NCBI GenBank assembly: GCA_964511215.1 | Contig: CAZEER010000001.1 | Location: 14,293 to 78,292 of the forward strand | Direction: 5' to 3' | DNA: 64,000 bases | From: CAZEER01 sp964511215 | GTDB lineage: Bacteria; Fidelibacterota; Marinisomatia; Marinisomatales; UBA1611 | Part shown: piece after piece, positions 1 to 8,699 of the stretch | How the letters are laid out: each line of letters opens with the position of its first letter | How positions within the stretch are numbered: position 1 is the first letter of the stretch | Program-made: the position numbers and the translations under genes | Notes under the pieces: generated by a model | The model's database searches: none | Told to the model about the DNA's origin: nothing | Seen by the model: the letters and a program-made list of their open reading frames with translations, nothing else

Positions 1-1051
1 TTTTTTGATTTCTTTCTAAAACAATATTTAAATTTTTAAACACCCTTACTCTTTCATACCCTTTATTTACATTATCACATTCAACAATTTTCAATGGTGA
101 ACGATCTGGCTGTGGTATATTCAAATTGATCGAACTATTGTGTTCCAGTGGCTCCTCTATTTTATCCATTTTTTTTAACATCTTAATCCTACTCTGAACC
201 TGAGAAGATTTAGTATTTTTATAACGAAATTTTTCTATAAATCTTTCTGTGGCTTTTATCTGTTTTTGCTGATTTTTATACGCACTCTTATATTGTTCTA
301 TTCTAATGTTTTTCTGTTTTACATATTCTGTATAATTCCCTTTATACACATTTATTTTTTTCAAATGTATTTCGAAAATATAGTTCACCGTTAAATCAAG
401 AAATGCTCTATCATGGCTAATCAAAACAATAGCACCGTTCCATTGTGATAAAAAAGTTTCTAGCCATATTGTTGCGTCTAAATCCAAATGGTTTGTTGGC
501 TCATCTAAAAAAATAATATCAGGTTCCTTTAAAAGAATTTTGGCCAAAGACACTCGCATACGCCAACCCCCTGAAAAAGTATCAAGGTGGTTCATAAATT
601 GATCCTTTGAAAACCCAAGTCCAGTTAATATTTTTTTTGCTTTCTGTTCAATCGTCCAGCCTCCAAGGATTTCAAACCTATTTTGAACTTCACCCATTTT
701 ATTTATTAATGGTATATTATCAGGATCTCTTTTTATTGCATCTATCAAATCATTCAATTCGACTTGCACCTTATTAATATCTGAAAACGTAGTTAACAAC
801 TCATCTAATATTGGCCGATTTATCCCTTTAACTATATCTTGTGGTAAATAGCCAATCGAAATATTTTTTTCTTTCCTTATGTTACCTGAATCAAAATTTT
901 CTTCACCTAATAATATTCTCAAAAACGTTGTTTTCCCTACTCCATTAGGTCCAACTAGACCAATACGCATCCCACGTTTTATAGAAATATTTGCATTTAT
1001 AAATAGTTTTCTATCTAAAAACGACTTTGAGATACTCTCGAGATATATCAT
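1..1051 (-). CDS. ABC-F family ATPase, C-terminal part beyond window edge
   Basis: The frame is open from an ATG at 1051 to base 1, so only about 350 residues of the usual 530-650 are visible. The first nucleotide-binding domain is complete: Walker A GPNGVGKTT, signature FSGGWRMRV and Walker B with LDEPTNHLD, the last typical of ABC-F proteins. It is followed by a charged linker and the start of the second domain. There are no membrane segments. ABC-F proteins act on the ribosome (translation factors, some giving antibiotic resistance); which subfamily this is cannot be decided. It lies 40 bases after mtaB on the same strand and may be co-transcribed with it. Confidence 0.9.
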   Translation of the reverse strand, partial: MIYLESISKSFLDRKLFINANISIKRGMRIGLVGPNGVGKTTFLRILLGEENFDSGNIRKEKNISIGYLPQDIVKGINRPILDELLTTFSDINKVQVELNDLIDAIKRDPDNIPLINKMGEVQNRFEILGGWTIEQKAKKILTGLGFSKDQFMNHLDTFSGGWRMRVSLAKILLKEPDIIFLDEPTNHLDLDATIWLETFLSQWNGAIVLISHDRAFLDLTVNYIFEIHLKKINVYKGNYTEYVKQKNIRIEQYKSAYKNQQKQIKATERFIEKFRYKNTKSSQVQSRIKMLKKMDKIEEPLEHNSSINLNIPQPDRSPLKIVECDNVNKGYERVRVFKNLNIVLERNQK

Positions 1052-1091
1052 ACATTATAATTAACTAAAAGACAGTAAATCAAAAATATAA

Positions 1092-2384
1092 TTACAATCT
1101 ACCATAAACAAAATCACCTTGATTATCCGATAGGTTTACAGATGAAATTGTATTTACCAAATCCTTTTCTGCATCAATTTGGACCTTAATATAATTATCT
1201 GTATACCCAACCAACTTTCCGTCTTTTATATTTTCAAATAATACTTCTCTTTTTGTATTTAGACATTGATCATAAAAAATATTTCGTTTATTATTTGATA
1301 ACCTACGTAGCAACTTACTTCGCTGATTTATTAATTCGGTGGGTATTTTATTTGCAAGTTTTATTGCACTAGTATTGGATCTTTCTGAATAAGAAAATAC
1401 ATGGAGATAGGAAATATCTAAATGACTTATAAATTCATAAGTATCATAAAAATCTTTATCTGATTCACCGGGGAAACCAACTATAACATCAACGCCTATG
1501 CATGTATCGCTATTTAATGATTTAATCTTTTCAATTCTACTTTTGTAAAATTTAGAGGTATACCTTCTTTGCATGCTGCGTAATATTTTATCTGACCCTG
1601 ATTGTAGAGGTATATGAAAATGTGGTACAAATTTATTAGAATTATAACAAAATCTAATTATTTCATCTGTTAATAAATTAGGTTCAATTGATGAAATTCT
1701 AATTCTTTTAATATTATTAATCATATCTAATTGATATAGTAAATCAAAAAATGATTCTTTAGTTCCTTTACCAAAATCACCTACATTGACACCTGTTATA
1801 ACAATTTCTTTTTTGCCCGAATCAATAATTTTTTTAGCAATCTTTACAGTATCTTCTATTGTCGCACTTCTGCTTTTACCCCTTGCCAATGGTATTGTAC
1901 AAAATGAACAGGTATAATCGCACCCATCCTGTACCTTTAAATAAGAACGAGTTCTTTCTTCAATAGAAAAAGATGGTTTAAATTGATTTACATTTTCTAT
2001 TCCAGATCGTATTATATCCGGTGTATGCTTTAATTTTTTTTTATCCAAATATTGTAAAATATTAAACTTTGCATCTGCTCCAAGTACAATATCCACACCA
2101 TCGATTGCAGCTAATTCTTTCGGTTTCAGTTGGGCATAACAACCAATTATTGCAATAGACGAATCTGGGTTTTTCAGTTTTGCCTGGCGGATAAGTTTAC
2201 GAGCTTCTTTATTCGCATTTTCGGTAACTGAACAAGTATTAATTACATAAAAATCTGCTATTTCTTTAAAATTAACAGTTTTAAATCCATGCAAAGCACA
2301 ATCACGAGAAATTGTTGACATTTCAGAAAAATTCAATTTACATCCCAATGTATGAAATGCGACACGCTTAACTGGAGTACTCAT
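1092..2384 (-). CDS. mtaB: tRNA (t6A37) methylthiotransferase MtaB
   Basis: A 430-residue radical-SAM methylthiotransferase. The N-terminal UPF0004 domain shows the three expected cysteines in LGCKLN, NTCSV and IGCYAQ. The radical SAM motif is CDYTCSFC (CX3CX2C), which binds a second 4Fe-4S cluster. A short TRAM-like region closes the protein. The GCKLN form of the first motif fits the MtaB branch better than MiaB or RimO, so the likely reaction is methylthiolation of t6A at position 37 of ANN-decoding tRNAs. Length is normal for the family. The ABC-F ATPase follows 40 bases downstream. Confidence 0.87.
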   Translation of the reverse strand: MSTPVKRVAFHTLGCKLNFSEMSTISRDCALHGFKTVNFKEIADFYVINTCSVTENANKEARKLIRQAKLKNPDSSIAIIGCYAQLKPKELAAIDGVDIVLGADAKFNILQYLDKKKLKHTPDIIRSGIENVNQFKPSFSIEERTRSYLKVQDGCDYTCSFCTIPLARGKSRSATIEDTVKIAKKIIDSGKKEIVITGVNVGDFGKGTKESFFDLLYQLDMINNIKRIRISSIEPNLLTDEIIRFCYNSNKFVPHFHIPLQSGSDKILRSMQRRYTSKFYKSRIEKIKSLNSDTCIGVDVIVGFPGESDKDFYDTYEFISHLDISYLHVFSYSERSNTSAIKLANKIPTELINQRSKLLRRLSNNKRNIFYDQCLNTKREVLFENIKDGKLVGYTDNYIKVQIDAEKDLVNTISSVNLSDNQGDFVYGRL

Positions 2385-2536
2385 TAGTTATTTTAAGTAA
2401 AAATATTTCTTAAAAGTTAAACACAGTAAACCAATTTAAATAATCTGAAATTTAATATATTTAAATTAATTAAATAATTCTGTCAATTAAGTTAAATATA
2501 TAATGGCATTATTCTTTTTTATTAAATAATTTATGG

Positions 2537-2542
2537 TATAAT
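2537..2542 (+). promoter_or_regulatory. Candidate extended -10 box ahead of the Lrp-type gene
   Basis: TGGTATAAT lies 12 bases before the ATG at 2555, an extended -10 match. A start about 7 bases downstream would give a leader of only a few bases, and no Shine-Dalgarno sequence is visible, so the transcript could be nearly leaderless. No convincing -35 box is seen. The upstream 170-base region between mtaB and this gene is otherwise plain AT-rich DNA. Confidence 0.3.
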
Positions 2543-2554
2543 ATAAATATATCA

Positions 2555-3019
2555 ATGAAGATTGATCATATAGATAAAAAGATATTAAGGATCTTACAAA
2601 AATCAGGTAGAGAACCTGCAAGTAATATCGCTGATAAAATAAAGGTTTCAGTACCAACAGTTACTGACAGGATACGAAAACTTCAAGAGCATGGCATAAT
2701 TTTAGGTTTCCAAGCAATTTTAGACCCTAAATCTATTGGATTAGATGTCGCTGCAATTATCACAATAATTTCTGGTACCTCAAAGTACTATAAAGAAGTA
2801 ACTCTAGCTACAAAAGAAATGCCAGAAATCCTACAATGTTTTAGCACAACAGGCACGGGTTCTCATATTTTATTGGTAAATACAAAAAATTCTGTGACTT
2901 TGGAAGAATTATTAAGAAAACTACAGAGCTTACCAGGTGTTGTACGCACTGAAACTCAAATTATTCTTTCATCATACAAATACGGTGTTAGCTTACCTGT
3001 TACAGATGATAACAAGTAG
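2555..3019 (+). CDS. Lrp/AsnC family transcriptional regulator
   Basis: A 154-residue protein with the usual layout: a winged helix-turn-helix at about residues 1-50 (DKKILRILQKSGREP, then SVPTVTDRIRKLQ) and an AsnC ligand-binding/dimerisation half from about 65 onward, including the GTGSHILLV strand. Such proteins sense amino acids and control nitrogen or amino-acid genes. It sits 33 bases ahead of a GSII glutamine synthetase on the same strand, so control of glutamine synthesis is the obvious inference. The effector is unknown. Confidence 0.9.
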   Translation: MKIDHIDKKILRILQKSGREPASNIADKIKVSVPTVTDRIRKLQEHGIILGFQAILDPKSIGLDVAAIITIISGTSKYYKEVTLATKEMPEILQCFSTTGTGSHILLVNTKNSVTLEELLRKLQSLPGVVRTETQIILSSYKYGVSLPVTDDNK

Positions 3020-3052
3020 TTTTATATTAGTATTTAATAAAAGGAATGCAAT

Positions 3053-4063
3053 ATGAAAAGAATTAGGGCGGAGTATATTTGGATGGATGGACATGAGCCA
3101 ACAAAAAAGCTCAGGTCAAAAACCAAAGTTATCGATGAAGTCATAAATAAATTAGATGATCTCCCGCTATGGGGGTTCGATGGATCTAGCACAAATCAAG
3201 CAATTGGGAATGATAGCGATTGCATGCTTCAACCAGTATATAAAATCCCAGACCCCATTAGAGGCGGCGATGATCTTCTTGTTATGTGCGAGGTACTGAA
3301 CCCAGATGGCTCAATACATAAATCAAATACAAGGGCACAACTAAGGAAAATAGTCAAACAATTTTCTGATCATGACATATGGTTTGGCATTGAACAGGAA
3401 TATACACTTTTTGACGGACGTAATCCTCTTGGATGGCCAGAGGGTGGCTACCCAGCACCTCAGGGACCATTCTATTGTGGCGTTGGAGCGGATGAGGTGT
3501 TTGGACGTGATATTGTTGAAGAACATCTGGAACTTTGTTTAAGCGCAGGACTACAAGTTTCAGGCATTAATGCGGAAGTAATGCCTGGTCAATGGGAATA
3601 TCAAATTGGGCCACTAGGTGCTTTAGATTCAGCAGATCAGGTGTGGCTATCTCGTTGGCTTTTATACAGGATTTCAGAAGATTATGGGATAAGCGCAACA
3701 TTACACCCAAAACCTGTTAAAGGAGATTGGAATGGCGCCGGCGCTCATACAAATTTTAGTACAAAGCAGATGCGTAATAAGGGTGGAATAAAAATTATAG
3801 AAGAGGCATGTAAACAATTAGGGGAAAAGCATGATGAGCATATCGCAGTCTACGGTGCGCACAATGAAGAAAGACTAACAGGATTACATGAAACTTGTAG
3901 TATTAAAGAGTTTCGCTATGGGATAAGTGATAGAGGCGCATCAATCCGCATTCCTATGCAAACAGCTAATAACGGATGTGGTTACCTTGAAGACCGTAGA
4001 CCCGCAGCTAACATGGACCCCTACGAAGTTTGCGCTATATTAATTAAAACAACATGTAGCTAA
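3053..4063 (+). CDS. glnII: Glutamine synthetase, type II (GSII, eukaryote-like)
   Basis: A 336-residue enzyme, the short length of GSII rather than the ~450-470 residues of the usual bacterial GSI. GSII hallmarks are present: WGFDGSSTNQA, the WFGIEQEYTLFD catalytic strand, APQGPFYCGVG, GINAEVMPGQWEYQIGP, WNGAGAHTNFS and a C-terminal RRPAANMDPY. It joins ammonia to glutamate using ATP. There is no adenylylation loop, so GlnE-type control is not expected; the upstream Lrp-type gene is the likely regulator. A clear ribosome site (AAGGAATG) precedes the ATG. Confidence 0.95.
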   Translation: MKRIRAEYIWMDGHEPTKKLRSKTKVIDEVINKLDDLPLWGFDGSSTNQAIGNDSDCMLQPVYKIPDPIRGGDDLLVMCEVLNPDGSIHKSNTRAQLRKIVKQFSDHDIWFGIEQEYTLFDGRNPLGWPEGGYPAPQGPFYCGVGADEVFGRDIVEEHLELCLSAGLQVSGINAEVMPGQWEYQIGPLGALDSADQVWLSRWLLYRISEDYGISATLHPKPVKGDWNGAGAHTNFSTKQMRNKGGIKIIEEACKQLGEKHDEHIAVYGAHNEERLTGLHETCSIKEFRYGISDRGASIRIPMQTANNGCGYLEDRRPAANMDPYEVCAILIKTTCS

Positions 4064-4153
4064 GTAATCAAAGTAATATCTCTATTTGAATTAAATTGAA
4101 CACATTATAATATTGCACATAACTTTTCCACAGAATAACAGGAGCATAATTAA

Positions 4154-4822
4154 ATGGGAAATAACTTTATAAATAAAATTGATTCACAAATACAAAAGAA
4201 CCATTTATTAAATCATTCTTTCTATCAGGCATGGAATACCGGTTCCTTATCAAACGATACAATTAAAGAGTATGCTGCACAATATTTTCAACATGTAGCA
4301 TTATTCCCAAGATATCTTTCATCTATTCATTCTAATTGTGATGACATTAGAATACGTCAAATGCTTTTAGATAATTTAATTGATGAAGAAAAAGGTACCG
4401 AAAATCATCCTGAACTTTGGATGCGATTTGCCGAAGGAATGGGAAATAGTCGCAATGAAGTAGATACAAAAATTCTTATGAAAGAAACTAAAGATCTAGT
4501 TAACACTTTTATTAATCTCTCTAAATCAGAAAAATATCATATTGGACTTGCAGCTCTTTATTGTTATGAGTCCATGCAACCAGAAATAGCTCAAACTAAA
4601 AAAGAAGGGTTAGAGAAATTTTATGGAGTGAATGATGAAAATACTCTCAAATTTTTCACTGTACATATACACGCAGATAAGTGGCATAGAGAGGTTGTAA
4701 GGAATTTACTTATCGAGATCAGTCAGTCAACTGAAAATAAAAAGGAAATCTTAATAGCCGTAGAATCCGCTTTGGGGGCATTAAATAACTTTTTAACAGG
4801 AATGGAAAAAAATTACTGTTAA
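4154..4822 (+). CDS. CADD-family TenA/PqqC-fold enzyme, likely para-aminobenzoate synthase
   Basis: A 222-residue helical protein resembling chlamydial CADD. Compared with CADD from memory, the six dimetal ligands are all present with a constant offset of three: E78, H85, E139, H171, D175 and H178. The equivalents of the self-sacrificed tyrosine (Y24, in HSFYQAW) and of the lysine thought to donate the amino group (K149) are also kept. In that family the protein makes para-aminobenzoate from its own side chain, feeding folate synthesis without pabABC. An AGGAG site lies 10 bases before the ATG. It follows the GSII gene by 90 bases and ends at a strong terminator. The reaction here is inferred. 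Confidence 0.82.
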   Translation: MGNNFINKIDSQIQKNHLLNHSFYQAWNTGSLSNDTIKEYAAQYFQHVALFPRYLSSIHSNCDDIRIRQMLLDNLIDEEKGTENHPELWMRFAEGMGNSRNEVDTKILMKETKDLVNTFINLSKSEKYHIGLAALYCYESMQPEIAQTKKEGLEKFYGVNDENTLKFFTVHIHADKWHREVVRNLLIEISQSTENKKEILIAVESALGALNNFLTGMEKNYC

Positions 4823-4845
4823 CAAGTTAATCAATTTTACACTAT

Positions 4846-4872
4846 AAAAAAGGGCAGTTAACTGCCCTTTTT
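4846..4872. terminator. Bidirectional rho-independent terminator
   Basis: A perfect palindrome (AAAAGGGCAGTT followed directly by its reverse complement) flanked by A and T runs lies between the CADD gene on the plus strand and the arginine-rich miniprotein gene on the minus strand. It can terminate both converging transcripts. Confidence 0.88.
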
Positions 4873-4880
4873 AATTACAC

Positions 4881-5066
4881 TTAGTGCCTCCGTTCTACTC
4901 CAGTACGTCTATTTTGTTTCCTTTGATACCCAGACCTTTGGTCTAAGATTTGACGCCGATCTTTATCAACAGGCTGATTGGTCTTTCTACGATGCTCTAC
5001 TCTCCTATGTTCAGCCCTTCTTTCATTCAATCTTCTCGAGTTTCCTTGCTCTCTATGTTCTTCCAT
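4881..5066 (-). CDS. Arginine-repeat miniprotein (61 aa)
   Basis: I do not recognise this protein. About a third of its residues are arginine, and RR pairs recur every five residues in the first half (positions 11, 16, 21, 26) and again at 37, 53 and 59. Similar ERR/DRR repeats occur in short N-terminal extensions of some signalling proteins, but no other domain is present. An AGGAAA site lies about 8 bases before the ATG and a strong terminator follows the stop, which supports a real gene. It may bind RNA, DNA or anionic lipid; that is inference. It lies downstream of the TerB-like gene on the same strand. Confidence 0.6.
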   Translation of the reverse strand: MEEHREQGNSRRLNERRAEHRRVEHRRKTNQPVDKDRRQILDQRSGYQRKQNRRTGVERRH

Positions 5067-5142
5067 AACTTATTTTTCCTATTAAAAACTAAAACACAAC
5101 ATCAATAAATAATATTAAAACTATGATTTAGTTTTATTTAAT

Positions 5143-5574
5143 TTAGAATGTTGGATCAACAAAGAGTGTGGAATCTGTTTTTACAAGATTTATTTTATCT
5201 ACCATATCTAATGCACTCACAGCTTGCTCAACCATAGCCATTTCATTATCATGGATAAAATCATCTGCACGGGCAATATACGCTAGATTTTTTACAACCT
5301 TGTAACGATCATCATCTGAAGTAAACATTTCTTTAAGTGCACTCAGAGACACCCCATATTGTTCCATTCTCGAATCCTGGTCTCCTAAATCTATGAACTT
5401 GTCAATTACTTCAGCTTCCATTGTATTGTATGCCTCATCTGAAACATCCGGCAGCATCACTTTTACATTACCGCGCATTGCTTCTTTTTCAGAATCATCT
5501 ACTTCACCATCTGCTAAAAAAGAAACACACACAAAAGCGTATACTAAATCGTGATGTTGACTCCAATTTGCCAT
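5143..5574 (-). CDS. Small TerB-like domain protein
   Basis: A 143-residue acidic helical protein. The pattern FLADGEVDDSEKEAM near the N-terminus and ARADDFIHDNEMAMVEQA near the C-terminus is typical of TerB/DjlA-type domains (acidic helical hairpins linked to tellurite-resistance type stress systems). Its sequence is clearly related to the C-terminal part of the 750-residue protein encoded divergently at 5876-8128; both contain ADDFIHDNE. An AAGGTG site lies 6 bases before the ATG. No signal peptide or membrane segment is seen. Its function is unknown. Confidence 0.75.
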   Translation of the reverse strand: MANWSQHHDLVYAFVCVSFLADGEVDDSEKEAMRGNVKVMLPDVSDEAYNTMEAEVIDKFIDLGDQDSRMEQYGVSLSALKEMFTSDDDRYKVVKNLAYIARADDFIHDNEMAMVEQAVSALDMVDKINLVKTDSTLFVDPTF

Positions 5575-5875
5575 AATATCACCTTATATTTTTATTTATT
5601 AATTGATTATTATTTTTTAGTAGCCATCCATAATAAACACTTATTATAAAAGGGCTATGATACATTATAAGTTATAATGAGTAATATATAAGGTCAAGAT
5701 ATCTCAAAGATCAGCTCATTAGTTTTTTGGGGCCTCTATTATACAAATATTTCAGTTAAATCTAGTTTTTCTTTTGGTTTCTAATCTTGTATTTGAAATC
5801 ATAAATTCAACAATAAAGATTTAATAAATAAATAAAATACTAAAAAGAGCAAAATATCATTGTATAAGATATATT
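5575..5875. promoter_or_regulatory. Divergent intergenic region, 301 bases
   Basis: This AT-rich gap separates the small TerB-like gene (minus) from the large TerB-domain membrane protein gene (plus), so it must hold promoters for both. Several TATAAT-like boxes occur, for example around 5665-5690 read leftward and TATAAG close to the plus-strand start at 5876. No coding frame, tRNA or convincing long hairpin was found. Confidence 0.35.
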
Positions 5876-8128
5876 ATGGATAAAATTTACTCAGCACTTG
5901 TAAAGCTTAATAGTCTCCAATTTAAATACCGTACAATTATATCATTTATAGTTGTATTTATCGTAATGGTGGGTTCTGATGCTTTTTTTCATCACTATTT
6001 CCCCTCCATCGCAGAATTTTTCAAAATACAGCTAAATATTGATCTTTCAGATCCCGAGACTATAGCTCTTGATTTTGCCCCAGAAATATGGGGCGGTGTT
6101 CTTGCAATGGTGCTTGGAACTTTAATAATTGTCATAGCTATTGCGGCTGAGTCTTCTCCTAAACTAATGGATTTGTTTGTGAAAGATTGGCTGAGCTTGA
6201 TTTATGTGTGGTTTTTAATCTTCGCCTCGCTGCATGCAGTTTTGATAATGTTTTACGTAGAACCTTTAGGAAGAGTTTCAAGTTCAGTACTCAATACATA
6301 TGTTTATCTTTTCCTAGGGTCTATTTTCACTTTGCCTTACATTTTTTATATCCTCTTGTATTCTAAAACAAGTAATGTGGTGACCACTATTTCATCAATA
6401 ATTCAAGGCTATATCTATAATATGGAAAAACCTATGATCAATATGGCTATGGATGATAGCACTGATGTCATAGAAGAATATCAAAAAGAAATTATGGGGT
6501 CTCTTGACCAATTAGATGACCTTTTAGCATTCACAGAATTCAAGGAAACTCAAACTGATATCATAGGAGAAATAAGCAAAATAATTCAACTATATATAAA
6601 TGAAAAAGTTAGTTTTAATGAAAAATTTTTCATGTTAACCACTACAATAAAATCTAATGCAACATTCCGCACATATACAGAAATGCAGTATCAAGAGATG
6701 GCCGAATCTAGATCTTTTTATGAAGTAAAAACATTTCGGTTACTCGGGAGTGCATATATAAAAATGATAACAAATGATCGATTTGATATTGCATCTCTTA
6801 TACCTGCAGAAATGGTTGATATTGGGAGGACTTGTTTAAAAGTAAAAGATGATATAATTCTTGGCCATGTTAATATCCGTTTTAATACTTTATTTCGCTT
6901 TGCTATAAAACATGCATACAAGAATAATGAGCCTCGAAATCTTTATAATCTTGCCTTTCATTATTCAAATATGATCCAAGAATATATAAAAGCTGACCGT
7001 GTTGATATGGCAAAGTATTGCTACGACAAATTTAAATTTTATGCAAATGATATCTATAAAAATGCTGAGAAAAACCCCGGGTTATATTTTGTTGTAGATA
7101 CATTGACATTTGAACTCAGAAAATGCCAAGTTCTTATCCATGAAAAAAACTGGGGTGATGATGATCAATTAGACCTGTTAAAAATGATACTGCAACTTGA
7201 TAAACCTCCAGGATATTCTAAAGACGAAGTCGATAAAGGAATCCTTGGTGGTAATAATGGAACAAGAAGAATTCAAATAGGATTGGCATTATTTTATCTA
7301 TCTGTTGCAAAGAATGAATTTGCCATTGCAATAGCTGAAGATTATTTAGACGACCTTGCATATTTTGATGAAAAAACTTTTAAGTCAATCGTAAATACTC
7401 AGTGTTTTCTATTATCAATTTTTGGCCCACAATTTTGGGAAGATACTGATAGAGGGACCCTTAATATATATTTTGCTCCAGAGAAAGAACAGTTAGATCC
7501 ATTCAAAGAACTTTTATTTGGTTTGATGGACAAACGATTAGAAGCTCTTGAAAGAGATGTTAAGTTTCTTTCACTTGAAGTTGATAAGCTAATGCAAAAA
7601 CGGAAGAAACAAGATGGCTATTTAAATGATGCTGACAAGGAAAGAATGGAAGAGCTCCAAAGAAAGATTTCTGCTAGAGAAAAAACAGAAGATGAAAAAT
7701 CTATAGCATGGGTAATCAATCATGATATTTTATATTCATTGTTATGTATTTCATTTTTTGCTGATCAGGAAATAGATGAAGCTGAAAAGGATGCTATTTT
7801 TTATAGCTATAAAATGTTCGTTGATAATTTAGACAATGAAGGTTTCAATAAAGACTTTGGAATAACAACAGAAAAATTTATTGAACTAAAAACAGAAGAT
7901 GCACGTCAAAAACAATTTGAAGATTCTTTAATATTAATTAAAGAAAATAAAAGTTTTGATAATGAACAATTGCTCCTTTTGGTCAAATGTTATATTGATA
8001 TTGCTAATGCTGATGATTTTATTCATGATAATGAAGTTATACTAATACAACAAGCAATAAATATTTTTGACTTGAAGATAAGTGTCAATAAACCCAAATC
8101 TGGAGATAGATTAAAATTTGAAAAGTAA
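5876..8128 (+). CDS. Membrane protein with C-terminal TerB-like domain (750 aa)
   Basis: Not assigned to a named family. Four hydrophobic segments lie in the first ~165 residues (about 19-40, 68-93, 105-128, 142-163), followed by a ~400-residue soluble helical region, a charged coiled-coil stretch at about 560-610 and a TerB-like domain at about 625-735. The domain contains FFADQEIDEAEKDAI and NADDFIHDNEV, matching the 143-residue protein encoded divergently. The N-terminal part resembles DUF2254-type membrane proteins only loosely. It converges with the cyclic-nucleotide-binding gene, 4 bases away. A membrane-anchored stress or ion sensor is a guess from context. Confidence 0.75.
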   Translation: MDKIYSALVKLNSLQFKYRTIISFIVVFIVMVGSDAFFHHYFPSIAEFFKIQLNIDLSDPETIALDFAPEIWGGVLAMVLGTLIIVIAIAAESSPKLMDLFVKDWLSLIYVWFLIFASLHAVLIMFYVEPLGRVSSSVLNTYVYLFLGSIFTLPYIFYILLYSKTSNVVTTISSIIQGYIYNMEKPMINMAMDDSTDVIEEYQKEIMGSLDQLDDLLAFTEFKETQTDIIGEISKIIQLYINEKVSFNEKFFMLTTTIKSNATFRTYTEMQYQEMAESRSFYEVKTFRLLGSAYIKMITNDRFDIASLIPAEMVDIGRTCLKVKDDIILGHVNIRFNTLFRFAIKHAYKNNEPRNLYNLAFHYSNMIQEYIKADRVDMAKYCYDKFKFYANDIYKNAEKNPGLYFVVDTLTFELRKCQVLIHEKNWGDDDQLDLLKMILQLDKPPGYSKDEVDKGILGGNNGTRRIQIGLALFYLSVAKNEFAIAIAEDYLDDLAYFDEKTFKSIVNTQCFLLSIFGPQFWEDTDRGTLNIYFAPEKEQLDPFKELLFGLMDKRLEALERDVKFLSLEVDKLMQKRKKQDGYLNDADKERMEELQRKISAREKTEDEKSIAWVINHDILYSLLCISFFADQEIDEAEKDAIFYSYKMFVDNLDNEGFNKDFGITTEKFIELKTEDARQKQFEDSLILIKENKSFDNEQLLLLVKCYIDIANADDFIHDNEVILIQQAINIFDLKISVNKPKSGDRLKFEK

Positions 8129-8132
8129 AATA

Positions 8133-8696
8133 CTATCGAGTTAAAGCAAAAAAGAAAGCTTGTGTCAAATTTGAAATATCACCACTAGCAGTAGCTAAAT
8201 TATTTACAGCTGATTTTGCAACTTCAAAATACACGGAACCTCCAATTTCAGGATTATCTTTTACAATATTTGTAAAATCATCCAGACCAAGGATCCCATA
8301 TTTTAAGTCAGTAGTGGAATGTACATGAGCAGTTCTTATAGCATTATCCAAAACAAGAGAAAATTCACCGATTCCAAAAGCTGGAGCCTCAACAACAAAA
8401 ACTGTGGCCTCTGAAATTGGTGCTGATGCAGGTTTAGGATCTGTTGTTTCTAATCGTATAATCGGCTTTCTTGAAGTCGTGAAACCACTAGACGTTTTTA
8501 CCATCATATTTTTACTTACTTCCACCTGCCCTTGAAATACTAATATCATTGTATCTCCAGTATCACCTTCTTTTAATAGTTGTTCTTTTGGTCCACAATC
8601 TTTTATTTCTACAGTAGACGCAATTTTTTCACATGCATTAATATCTACTTTACTAAAGTGGTTTATTTTTTGAATTTGTTCTGGTGTCGGATTCAT
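8133..8696 (-). CDS. Cyclic nucleotide-binding domain protein
   Basis: A 187-residue stand-alone CNB domain. The start of the roll is GPKEQLLKEGDTGDTMILVFQG split as in CRP-type folds (GDTGDTMILV then GQVEVSK), and the phosphate-binding cassette is GEFSLVLDNAIRTA (residues 110-123) with the conserved E111 and R121. A Pro/Ser/Thr-rich insertion of about 30 residues separates the two halves. There is no helix-turn-helix, so it is not a CRP-type transcription factor. It begins 3 bases after the stop of the K+ channel gene, so the two are surely co-transcribed; it may be the detached ligand-sensing subunit of that channel (inference). Confidence 0.8.
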   Translation of the reverse strand: MNPTPEQIQKINHFSKVDINACEKIASTVEIKDCGPKEQLLKEGDTGDTMILVFQGQVEVSKNMMVKTSSGFTTSRKPIIRLETTDPKPASAPISEATVFVVEAPAFGIGEFSLVLDNAIRTAHVHSTTDLKYGILGLDDFTNIVKDNPEIGGSVYFEVAKSAVNNLATASGDISNLTQAFFFALTR

Positions 8697-8699
8697 TTT

